Below, one piece after another: positions 6,259 through 12,476 of a DNA stretch of 19,753 nucleotides (positions are counted from its first letter, which is position 1; every line of letters begins with the position of its first letter). Where the stretch lies: positions 1 to 19,753 of the forward strand of contig JAZRGT010000070.1 in the NCBI GenBank assembly GCA_045644325.1, read 5' to 3'. A program made the position numbers and the translations under genes. Under the pieces are notes generated by a model, which ran no database searches, had not been told where the DNA came from, and was given only the letters and a program-made list of their open reading frames with translations. This stretch comes from CAG-390 sp045644325. GTDB taxonomy: Bacteria; Bacillota; Clostridia; Oscillospirales; CAG-272.

Positions 6259-7215
6259 TCATCCAAGCATTGCCGCGCCGATGATTCCGGCGTCGTTGCC
6301 GAGGGTTGCTATGCGGATATCGGTATCGCGAACGATGCCCGAACCGTAGGTCTCGGCTCTTACAAGGGGAATGAGGGGAGTCAGAAGGTTATCCTTCTCG
6401 TTCGAGATTCCTCCGCCTATCGAGAGAACCTCGGGCTGGAAGATGTTGATGATATTGATAATTCCGCAAGCGAGGTACTTGATATAGTCGTCAACGACTT
6501 CACGGGCAGCCTCGTCGCCCGCGCGCATAGCGTCAAAGGACGTACGTCCCGAAACCTTGCCGCGCTCTGCGACCATATCGGACATAACGGTCTTTCTGCC
6601 CGACGCTTCGCACTCGGCGATTTTTTCTCCCGTCATCTTGATGAGAGCGGTAGCCGAACTGTAAGCCTCCCAGCAGCCCTTACGTCCGCAGGAGCACTGT
6701 CTGCCGCCGCATACGATTACGATGTGACCGAGCTCTGCGCCCGCGTAGTTGAAGCCCGAGTAGATCTTGTCGTCGATGATGATACCGCCGCCGACACCCG
6801 TGCCAAGCGTGATCATGATCGAGGTCTTCGAGCCCTTTGCGGCACCGACCTTAGCCTCGCCCCAAGCGGCGGCGTTCGCGTCGTTTTCGATGGTTACCTT
6901 CGGTACGGGGAAGCCTGCCTTCAGCTTATCTGCGAGAGGGAAGTTGCGGAAGGGAAGATTGTTTGCGTATTCAACAACGCCCGTGTCGTGGTTTGCAACG
7001 CCGGGGCTCGCGATACCGACAGATGCGATCTCTTCAATGGAAATACCCGCTTCCTTGATAAGCGAGTGGCAAAGCGCAGCCATATCTGCGGCGATCTCGT
7101 CCGCGGGTCTGTGTGCGCCCGTGGGGATGCTCAGGCGGGCAATAATCTTGCCCTCGTCATTTACAATACCGGCGGCAATATTCGTTCCGCCAAGGTCAAC
7201 ACCGATTCTATACAT
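6259..7215 (-). CDS. ROK-family glucokinase
   Basis: 318-residue ROK (repressor, ORF, kinase) sugar kinase, most like the cytoplasmic glucokinase branch that phosphorylates glucose with ATP. Visible motifs: the phosphate loop DLGGTN (7-12), the catalytic region ENDANAAAWGE with Asp112, LGTGVGGGII (137-147), and the ROK zinc motif with His164 (ELGH) and the CxCGxxGCxE set Cys174, Cys176, Cys181. GGGIS near 267 belongs to the second ATP-binding region. There is no N-terminal helix-turn-helix, so it is an enzyme rather than a NagC-type repressor. The start at 7215 has GGAAAAC upstream and MYRIGVDLGGTN is the typical N-terminus; an upstream in-frame ATG at 7281 would lie in the promoter. Substrate preference (glucose versus another hexose) is inferred. 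Confidence 0.92.
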   Translation of the reverse strand: MYRIGVDLGGTNIAAGIVNDEGKIIARLSIPTGAHRPADEIAADMAALCHSLIKEAGISIEEIASVGIASPGVANHDTGVVEYANNLPFRNFPLADKLKAGFPVPKVTIENDANAAAWGEAKVGAAKGSKTSIMITLGTGVGGGIIIDDKIYSGFNYAGAELGHIVIVCGGRQCSCGRKGCWEAYSSATALIKMTGEKIAECEASGRKTVMSDMVAERGKVSGRTSFDAMRAGDEAAREVVDDYIKYLACGIINIINIFQPEVLSIGGGISNEKDNLLTPLIPLVRAETYGSGIVRDTDIRIATLGNDAGIIGAAMLG

Positions 7216-7252
7216 TTTAAGTTTTCCTTTCGGTTTAAAAGTCTTTAACAAT

Positions 7253-7281
7253 ATTATAAAATAATTTACGCCGATTGTCAA
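7253..7281 (-). promoter_or_regulatory. Sigma-A promoter of the ROK glucokinase
   Basis: Minus strand: TTGACA (7276-7281), 17 bases, TATAAT (7253-7258), both perfect. It leaves a leader of about 30 bases. Confidence 0.88.
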
Positions 7282-7353
7282 CAGATTTTGTAATTTTCCT
7301 TATAAATAAATGTATTGATTTATTGAGTGAAATCAAAATGAAATATAATAATT

Positions 7354-7392
7354 AAAAGCACACGCAAAGCTGAAAACAATGCGTGTGCAATT
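7354..7392 (-). terminator. Terminator of the coiled-coil membrane protein gene
   Basis: Stem GCACACGCA (7358-7366) with TGCGTGTGC (7380-7388), extended by A/T tracts: on the minus strand the stem is followed by TTTTAATT. It lies just after the stop codon at 7396 and would work in both directions. Confidence 0.75.
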
Positions 7393-7395
7393 TTG

Positions 7396-8469
7396 TTATT
7401 GGTTAGAATAATCTCTGGGCATTACTCCTAAACGATATTCTTCGGCGTAATATTCAAGTCGCTTGTTACTTTCAAGGAGTTTTTCGTTTGTATATCTGCC
7501 AAGTTTAGTTTCTTCCAACAGATTTTCCGAAACTTGACGCGATTTTTGAGATTCTTTGATAATATCTTGATTGTAATGATACAAATCGTTACTCATCTGT
7601 ATTACATTAGTGTTGATTGATTCTAGGCGCGTAGCTATAGCTTCCATGCCGTGTGATAAGTTTCCGAGGGCAGAACAGATACGATCCATACCACGAATGA
7701 CTGTTCCCTTGAATACGCGTTCTTCATATATTTTTATTGCATCTCTCATGGTATCTGCAAGGTCATTCCTAAATATTTGATCTAAAATTATTACGCAATC
7801 ATATGTTCGATAATCTGGAGGAATGATGCCGTAGTTATAAAATTCATTTAACTGATTGGTCAGTTTTTTTCTCTGCATTTGAATTTCATCAATTTGATTT
7901 GCAAGCAAATCTATATGTTGTGTTAATTCAAGATGCTTTTGATTAATACTGTTGAAGTTGTTCAAGGATTCATTGAATGCTAATTCGGCACTTTTAAAGT
8001 TCTTTTCTGCAGTAATTTTCCTTTCTTTTAATGCAGATTCTTTTTTCAGTGTGTGATTTTTTTGATCTTGTTTTGCCAAGAACCAGGAACCGCCTATGGC
8101 AATTATCGAACATATGAGTATAGGTAATACTACACTGTTAGTTATGTATAACAATAAAATGCCCAGTTGGATAGATAAATACCCAACAACAATTAATGAC
8201 ACAAAGAATACGCTCCATCTGAATTCAGATGTTACAGTTTGGTTCTTTACTGTTCCGTATTCTTTTTTGCAATTTTCAAAATTAATTTTTATTTGTTCGT
8301 GTTGTTTGGAAGCAGTATCCATTATAGAATTATCTTCTTGCGACATATCGCTTTTTTTGAGAATGGCTTGCTGTTCCATTGTAAGTAAAGTGTATATCGC
8401 CTCTTCTGTTTCGACAGCATCGTGAACAAATTTTGCCACAACATTTTTTTGCACAACTTCGTTTCCCAT
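7396..8469 (-). CDS. Uncharacterised coiled-coil protein with two membrane segments
   Basis: 357 residues, not assigned to a known functional family. Residues 1-80 are hydrophilic and helical. Two adjacent hydrophobic segments (~86-110 and ~113-132) form a membrane hairpin, followed by a long heptad-like coiled coil (~133-208). A compact region NYGIIPPDYRTYDCVIILDQIF...RDAIKIYEERV (~212-252) follows, then a second coiled coil (~257-345) rich in asparagine, serine and charged residues. The IIPxxYR...LYEE-like block recalls hypothetical proteins I have seen in accessory and mobile regions of Bacillota, but no function can be given. The gene is lower in GC than its neighbours, is transcribed divergently from an Xre regulator at 8574, and has a perfect promoter between matched operator half-sites. 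The GGAGTTAAAA ribosome site supports the start at 8469. Acquired accessory origin is an inference. Confidence 0.8.
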   Translation of the reverse strand: MGNEVVQKNVVAKFVHDAVETEEAIYTLLTMEQQAILKKSDMSQEDNSIMDTASKQHEQIKINFENCKKEYGTVKNQTVTSEFRWSVFFVSLIVVGYLSIQLGILLLYITNSVVLPILICSIIAIGGSWFLAKQDQKNHTLKKESALKERKITAEKNFKSAELAFNESLNNFNSINQKHLELTQHIDLLANQIDEIQMQRKKLTNQLNEFYNYGIIPPDYRTYDCVIILDQIFRNDLADTMRDAIKIYEERVFKGTVIRGMDRICSALGNLSHGMEAIATRLESINTNVIQMSNDLYHYNQDIIKESQKSRQVSENLLEETKLGRYTNEKLLESNKRLEYYAEEYRLGVMPRDYSNQ

Positions 8470-8491
8470 TTTTAACTCCTAATTCAATATT

Positions 8492-8508
8492 GACATTTAG
8501 TGAATGTC
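8492..8508. promoter_or_regulatory. Operator O1 of the Xre/coiled-coil region
   Basis: GACATTTAGTGAATGTC is an imperfect palindrome (GACATT/AATGTC arms, 5-base centre). Its GACATTTAGTG half recurs inverted at 8548-8558. It lies just downstream of the -10 box of the minus-strand gene, a typical repressor position. Confidence 0.65.
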
Positions 8509-8517
8509 ACTATTTAT

Positions 8518-8546
8518 ATTGTAGCATATTATAATATGTTTGTCAA
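8518..8546 (-). promoter_or_regulatory. Sigma-A promoter of the coiled-coil membrane protein gene
   Basis: Minus strand: TTGACA (8541-8546), 17 bases, TACAAT (8518-8523). Operators O1 and O2 flank it on either side. Confidence 0.85.
8530..8535 (+). promoter_or_regulatory. -10 box for the Xre regulator
   Basis: A perfect TATAAT sits inside the palindrome CATATTATAATATG (8525-8538), 38 bases before the start codon. No good -35 is present at 17 bases upstream, so the plus-strand promoter is weaker than the overlapping minus-strand one. Confidence 0.5.
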
Positions 8547-8547
8547 G

Positions 8548-8558
8548 CACTAAATGTC
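8548..8558. promoter_or_regulatory. Operator O2 of the Xre/coiled-coil region
   Basis: CACTAAATGTC is the exact inverse of the O1 half-site GACATTTAGTG at 8492-8502 (11 of 11). It is next to the -35 box of the minus-strand promoter and in the leader of the regulator gene, consistent with control of both genes by the Xre protein. Confidence 0.65.
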
Positions 8559-8573
8559 AAAAAGGAGTTTCAA

Positions 8574-8816
8574 ATGTTTAAAAACAAGGTGGAAAACGGA
8601 AAAAACAATATTTGCGGAGAAAAGATTTTTTCTTTGAGAACAAGTATTCCGAAGATGTCGCAACGAGTTTTGGCGGAAAAACTTCAGCTTGAAGGTATAG
8701 ATGTCGATAAAAATGCAATTCAGCGTATCGAGTGCGGCAAACGCTTTGTCACGGACATTGAATTACGCGCGTTGGCGAAAATATTCAATGTTTCTTGCGA
8801 TGAATTATTGAAGTAA
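8574..8816 (+). CDS. Xre-family helix-turn-helix transcriptional regulator
   Basis: 80-residue DNA-binding protein made of essentially one HTH_3 (Cro/C1-type) domain at ~14-78: ICGEKIFSLRTSIPKMSQRVLAEKLQLEGIDV, then NAIQRIECGKRFVTDIELRALAKIFNVSCDELL. The recognition helix is around DKNAIQRIE. The start at 8574 has AAGGAG seven bases upstream. It is divergent from the coiled-coil membrane protein gene, with an operator pair (O1 8492-8508, O2 8548-8558) between them; by analogy with phage and toxin-antitoxin regulators it most likely represses that gene and itself. No effector-sensing domain is present, so any inducing signal would act through a partner or proteolysis (inference). Confidence 0.93.
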   Translation: MFKNKVENGKNNICGEKIFSLRTSIPKMSQRVLAEKLQLEGIDVDKNAIQRIECGKRFVTDIELRALAKIFNVSCDELLK

Positions 8817-8831
8817 TTTTATTTTCTAAAC

Positions 8832-8871
8832 AAAAAACTCATCCGTAGCAATGTTGATGGATGAGTTTTTT
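8832..8871 (+). terminator. Rho-independent terminator after the Xre gene
   Basis: 13-bp stem AAAAAACTCATCC with GGATGAGTTTTTT and a 14-base loop, placed 16 bases after the stop codon; the T-run is part of the 3' arm. Confidence 0.85.
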
Positions 8872-8877
8872 ATAATA

Positions 8878-8936
8878 AATATAGATTTTTGCCTTGGCAA
8901 AAATCTATATTAACTCTGCACTCTGCACTTTGCACT
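8878..8936. repeat. Hairpin plus half copy of the TTAACTCTGCACT repeat
   Basis: A 16-bp perfect stem with a two-base TT loop (8878-8911) is followed by TTAACTCTGCACTCTGCAC and further TGCACT units up to 8936. This tail matches the right arm of the element at 6085-6258. It lies just past the end of the J-domain gene (minus strand), between two convergent genes, and may serve as that gene's terminator. Confidence 0.7.
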
Positions 8937-8945
8937 ACGCCCGCA

Positions 8946-9548
8946 TCAGCAGCACGGGCCGCCTATGCACATATTCGCGCAGAAACAGATCTTCAGGCAG
9001 TCGCAGAAGGTATCCGAGCAGTCGGTGTGCGTGGTGTAAGTACCGCCTTGATACGCCGAGGTGCGGGCGCGGAGATGCTCGCGTGCGGTGCGGTATTCCT
9101 CGTTCGCGGGATCTCGCTCGCAGGCGATGTCGAAGCAACGCCCCGCATCGATTATATTTCCGCGCATCATGAGAGTCACGCCGCGCAGATAGTACCATTC
9201 CGCTCCGCGCTCATTCTGCGGAACGGTTGCAAGAACCGCCTCCGCCTCGCGCACACGGTGGGCGTTGATGTGAATGCGGGTGGCGGTGTATCTGTCGTCG
9301 CCCGTCGATGAAGATTCGCTGTAGGCGGAGCCGCCGTAATAGCTATCCTGCGATTTGCCCGCGCGGATCTTTCCGATCTCCTCGTAGGCGGCGTTGATCT
9401 CCTTCATACGCTCCTCTGCGCGCTCGCGCTCGGCGGGATCGGTGAATTTATCGGGATGATTCTCGCGGGCGAGCTTGCGGTAGGCTTTTTTTATGTCGTC
9501 GTCACTCGTCTCGCGCGTGACGCCGAGTATGGTAAAAGGATCTCTCAT
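8946..9548 (-). CDS. J-domain (DnaJ-like) protein with TPR-like region and Cys-rich tail
   Basis: 200 residues. The N-terminal J domain (~1-65) starts DPFTILGVTRETSDDDIKKA and has the invariant HPD at 31-33, which stimulates the ATPase of DnaK-type Hsp70. Residues ~95-160 look like two helical TPR-type repeats (AEAVLATVP...AEWYYLRGVTLMMRGNIIDAGRCFDIA). The last 24 residues hold eight cysteines (177, 182, 184, 188, 190, 194, 199, 200), an unusual tail ending GGPCC. The Gly/Phe linker and zinc-finger domain of true DnaJ are absent, so this is a class C co-chaperone. Its start overlaps the stop of the upstream DUF5685 gene by ATGA (9545-9548), so the two are translationally coupled. The tail may bind metal or be lipidated, which is inference. 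Confidence 0.9.
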   Translation of the reverse strand: MRDPFTILGVTRETSDDDIKKAYRKLARENHPDKFTDPAERERAEERMKEINAAYEEIGKIRAGKSQDSYYGGSAYSESSSTGDDRYTATRIHINAHRVREAEAVLATVPQNERGAEWYYLRGVTLMMRGNIIDAGRCFDIACERDPANEEYRTAREHLRARTSAYQGGTYTTHTDCSDTFCDCLKICFCANMCIGGPCC

Positions 9549-10474
9549 TGGAGCGAGTCCTCCTTGTGTGTGTATTTGATGGCGTCCTCTCGGCGCGGCT
9601 TGCGGTAGGTACCGTCGAGAACGGCGCGAGCCACACGGGGCATGCCTTCGGTAAGAATGTTTTTGACAATGCGGTAGGTGCGCGAGCGCTCGTCGACGTC
9701 CGCGAGATCGAGCATCGCTATTGCCGAGTCGCTCTCGTCGCGCAGGATGCATTCAAGCGTCATTTTTTCGTCGGCGTCGAGAGTTGAGCCGTAAGCCGCG
9801 GTAAGGACGTTGTAGCGTCCCTTTTTGACGTCCTCGTCGAAATCGTCGAGAGCATCGATGCAGTAGATCCACCGCCCGACGTGACGACCGATCGAATATG
9901 CGATCGCGTAGTTTTCTAATTCAATGCCGCGCGCGGCGATCATTCCGACTACCTCTCCGAATGCTTCTGCGCATTCGTCAATTCCGGAATCCGAAAAATC
10001 ACGCTCCGAGTTGTTTTTTTCGGAGTTGTAGAAAAGCGCAAGCTTGTCGCGGATAACCTGAACGATCCCCTCGTCGTGCTCGTCGGCGCGAGAGACCCAT
10101 TTTTTAGCCGGAAGGCGGCAGAGGATAGCGCAGAGCTTTTTGAGACCTTCCTCGTCGATGATATCGTCCTCGAGCTTAAGGGCGGCGAGGGTACTCATCG
10201 CGCCCGCGGAGAAGTCGATATCGGGCGACCCGGTGAGCATATTTTTACGGACGAGCGGGGAATAAGGACAGCGGTGACGCTCGCACTCGGGCGAGCCCTT
10301 CGTCATCAGCATACGAAGCAGAGATAGAAAAACGCCGTCGTAGGAGAGCGTCAGATTTGCTCCCGCGCCGCAGACCTGCCCCATAGAGCGGCAAAGCCCG
10401 CAATAAGCCGCGCGATAATATTCATAGTCCCCGACCGTCAGATTGGGAACGTAGGGTTGAACGTAACCGAACAT
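9545..10474 (-). CDS. DUF5685 family protein
   Basis: 309 residues, the usual size of DUF5685. It begins MFGYVQPYVPNLTVGDYEYYRA and has conserved cysteines in YCGLCRSMG (24-32) and CERHRC (64-69). The rest looks all-helical, with acidic motifs LEDDIIDEE (101-109) and IDALDDFDEDVKKGRYN (206-222). The two Asp-rich helices resemble the paired metal-binding motifs of class I isoprenoid synthases, but that is only my impression; the biochemical role is unknown. The start at 10474 has CGGAGC upstream and fits the promoter at 10502-10530; the in-frame upstream extension to 10609 would be implausibly hydrophobic. It is the first gene of a two-gene operon with the J-domain protein, so the J protein may recruit Hsp70 to it (inference). 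Confidence 0.88.
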   Translation of the reverse strand: MFGYVQPYVPNLTVGDYEYYRAAYCGLCRSMGQVCGAGANLTLSYDGVFLSLLRMLMTKGSPECERHRCPYSPLVRKNMLTGSPDIDFSAGAMSTLAALKLEDDIIDEEGLKKLCAILCRLPAKKWVSRADEHDEGIVQVIRDKLALFYNSEKNNSERDFSDSGIDECAEAFGEVVGMIAARGIELENYAIAYSIGRHVGRWIYCIDALDDFDEDVKKGRYNVLTAAYGSTLDADEKMTLECILRDESDSAIAMLDLADVDERSRTYRIVKNILTEGMPRVARAVLDGTYRKPRREDAIKYTHKEDSLQ

Positions 10475-10501
10475 AATAAAGCTCCGAGATTTGATATATA
10501 T

Positions 10502-10530
10502 ATGATATACCAAAATAATCCATATTGCAA
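10502..10530 (-). promoter_or_regulatory. Promoter of the DUF5685/J-domain operon
   Basis: Minus strand: TTGCAA (10525-10530), 17 bases, TATCAT (10502-10507). It lies in a tract of TATATA repeats about 30 bases before the start codon. Confidence 0.7.
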
Positions 10531-10554
10531 TATTAATTTGTAAATAAAAAGGAA

Positions 10555-10585
10555 GAAATTTGCCGTAGGATAGGGCAAATTTCAC
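10555..10585. repeat. Hairpin related to the GTGAAAT/GTTAAGG array modules
   Basis: GAAATTTGCC (10555-10564) pairs with GGCAAATTTC (10574-10583) in the divergent promoter region. On the minus strand it reads GTGAAATTTGCC...GGCAAATTTC, matching the last module of the array at 15379-15400 and its GTGAAAT linker. Confidence 0.6.
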
Positions 10586-10615
10586 GCTTAATTGTAAATT
10601 TGGATTCAAATATAG

Positions 10616-10644
10616 TTGACATTAAGTAGAAATTGTGGTATACT
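10616..10644 (+). promoter_or_regulatory. Sigma-A promoter of the prepilin-like gene
   Basis: TTGACA (10616-10621), 17 bases ending TGTGG, TATACT (10639-10644). The resulting leader is about 55 bases. Confidence 0.85.
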
Positions 10645-10703
10645 TATTATTATTAATAAATAAAGAGTAGATTTGCTCAAAGTTTGATAAGGAGATAAAA
10701 GTA

Positions 10704-11894
10704 ATGAAATTAAACAAAAAAGGCTTCGGCGTTGCGGAGATAGCGATCGTAATATTGCTCATCGGCATCCTCGCTGCGGCTGTTGTTGCGGGATTTATTG
10801 GAATTAAGAAGAATGCCAATGATGTAGCGGAAGAACAAGGAAAAATTGCACAAACAATGTCTAATGATCTTAAGCACTCTTTTCCTACGATTCTTTCTAG
10901 AGATCAGAAGGGACTTAAAATTGAAGAAGGCGAATATGAAGTTTATGAATTAGGTGGAAATACTATATGGTGTGACGGTTATTATGCGGTTAGAAACAAG
11001 GGCACCTTGTATTTATCTGGTAATGGTACAACGGATGAAAGCAGTTTTATAAGTGGCAGAGCTGATAACAAAAAAGCGTATTCCGCTCAATATACAGCTC
11101 TTTTAAACGAAAAAGGTTGTCTTAAAGTCTCTGATTTGATAATATATGCCGGTGAATCAAAAAACAAGTCAGGTTATCCGGCAGTTAATGTTTGGGACGG
11201 AGAAGTGTACTTAAATAATGTGATTATAGAATCGTTGAATTGTCCTATTCAGGTGCTGAAAGGAAGTGTAGAAATAGATGGAGTTAATACCTTAGTGTCT
11301 AATTCGTATACTCCTCGTACAGGCGGACATCTTATGTATATAGCTAGCTATTATGGCGAGGCCAAGGTTTATATCAAAGGCGGTACTTTTAGAGCAAGAA
11401 ATATAAACACTTGGTGTTACAGCCAAATGGGTATAGTAACGATAACTGGCGGAACTTTTATACCAACCACCACGGGTCCAAATAAGTTTGGACTAGGTAT
11501 TCAAGGAAGTAAGGCTATGAAAGCCGGTTTTTACGTTAGCGACGGAGGGGTGTTCAATATTGATGGTGGCATTTTCCAACTGTATGATACTGAACCTATG
11601 TTTGCAGGATCCGATGGTTATATTACAATCACGGGTGGAGAGTTCAAAAAAAGCAATAATAACAAAGCTCCGTCTACTTTTGTTAGTGGTATCAAAGAGT
11701 ACAATGCCGATGGTGAGAGGATATCGGAGATAAAAATATTTGACAACCCTAACGATCCTAACGATACAAGTCGTGTCATTTTTCACTATTCTCCTACCTC
11801 TTGCGGTTGGGGTCAATATGTAGCAGAAGGCTATGAGCCTTACGAAATTGAAGCGGGTAAACTTTGGGGTGTAAGACCCGTTGGAACTCCGTAA
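10704..11894 (+). CDS. Type IV prepilin-like protein with predicted beta-helix body
   Basis: 396 residues. The N-terminus MKLNKKGFGVAEIAIVILL is a class III signal: a short basic leader ending in Gly7, then Phe8 as residue +1, Glu12 at +5, and a hydrophobic helix to about residue 34. Prepilin peptidase would cut after Gly7 and methylate Phe8. After a helical spine, residues ~75-330 are repeated beta-rich segments with recurrent GG-aromatic turns: GGTF (226-229), GGTF (249-252), GGIF (288-291), GGEF (311-314), typical of a right-handed parallel beta-helix. The protein ends with an Asn/Asp-rich stretch and VRPVGTP. Beta-helix domains often bind or cleave polysaccharide or act in adhesion, but no catalytic residues are evident. 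No pilus or secretion genes adjoin. The gene is more AT-rich than its neighbours. AAGGAG nine bases upstream supports the start. Confidence 0.82.
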   Translation: MKLNKKGFGVAEIAIVILLIGILAAAVVAGFIGIKKNANDVAEEQGKIAQTMSNDLKHSFPTILSRDQKGLKIEEGEYEVYELGGNTIWCDGYYAVRNKGTLYLSGNGTTDESSFISGRADNKKAYSAQYTALLNEKGCLKVSDLIIYAGESKNKSGYPAVNVWDGEVYLNNVIIESLNCPIQVLKGSVEIDGVNTLVSNSYTPRTGGHLMYIASYYGEAKVYIKGGTFRARNINTWCYSQMGIVTITGGTFIPTTTGPNKFGLGIQGSKAMKAGFYVSDGGVFNIDGGIFQLYDTEPMFAGSDGYITITGGEFKKSNNNKAPSTFVSGIKEYNADGERISEIKIFDNPNDPNDTSRVIFHYSPTSCGWGQYVAEGYEPYEIEAGKLWGVRPVGTP

Positions 11895-11909
11895 ATTAAA
11901 TCTATGAAT

Positions 11910-11933
11910 AAGGGCTCGCTTTGGCGAGCCCTT
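11910..11933 (+). terminator. Terminator after the prepilin-like gene
   Basis: AAGGGCTCGC / GCGAGCCCTT, a perfect 10-bp stem with a TTTG loop, 16 bases after the stop codon. It is followed by a poor T-run, so it may be leaky. Confidence 0.7.
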
Positions 11934-11997
11934 CCGCTTTATGATAATATATCAAAAAATTAGGCGCGTATCAATAAGCTCAAAGGCAGAAAGCTAT

Positions 11998-12370
11998 GTT
12001 AGCACAAACAAAACAGGCCTTCCCCGGTGGGGGAAGGTGGCAGCCGAAGGCTGACGGATGAGGTGCCTGATAAGATACAGTTTTTCGCGAAGCGAAAATC
12101 TTCCAAAACATACCCAATAAAATATTCTGCTTTGCATTCAGAATGCAAACGAATACAGCACGAAGGTTTTTTACATTGCCAATGGTTGCGCCGTCTGCGG
12201 ACGGCGGGGGCAGAGCGCAATACTTCCCTACATTCGGGAAGTATTGACTCTGTCCAAAATGCCGAAGCGGAGCTTCGTCATTTTGAAGCGCGGTGGCGAA
12301 GGCTGAAGCCTTCGCATTGAAATGAGGCTCCGCCTCAAACTCCGCAAACTTTTGAAAAAGTTTGATCAAA
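11998..12370. repeat. Hairpin-rich dispersed-repeat region upstream of melA
   Basis: No credible gene. In order: GTTAGCACAAA (11998), CCTTCCCC-GGTG-GGGGAAGG (12018-12037), CAGCC-GAA-GGCTG (12041-12053) leading into GACGGATGAGGTG, GCCGTC-TGCG-GACGGC (12190-12205), AATACTTCCC with its complement (12219-12245), CGAAGC-GGA-GCTTCG extended by AAAATG/CATTTT (12256-12283), GCGAAGGC-TGAA-GCCTTCGC (12296-12315), GAGGC-TCC-GCCTC (12324-12336), and a GAA-looped AAACTTTT/AAAGTTT hairpin (about 12348-12364). The CCTTCCCC...GGATGAGGTG block resembles a dispersed repeat I have seen in other Clostridia genomes. Confidence 0.7.
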
Positions 12371-12406
12371 ACTTTTCGTCTTTTTTGCCTTTTTGTTGAA
12401 ATTTGC

Positions 12407-12435
12407 TTGACTGCTCGGTTTGTTTATGCTATAAT
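12407..12435 (+). promoter_or_regulatory. Sigma-A promoter of the alpha-galactosidase gene
   Basis: TTGACT (12407-12412), 17 bases, perfect TATAAT (12430-12435), about 35 bases of leader. No cre-like operator is obvious. Confidence 0.85.
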
Positions 12436-12476
12436 TAACCTAACCAAAAACTCTTTTGCAAAAGGAGAAAATTAAA

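Noticed and set aside
11980..12369. 129-residue and 97-residue open frames in the melA upstream region
   Set aside because: They are made of hairpin repeats, overlap on opposite strands and have no plausible ribosome site.
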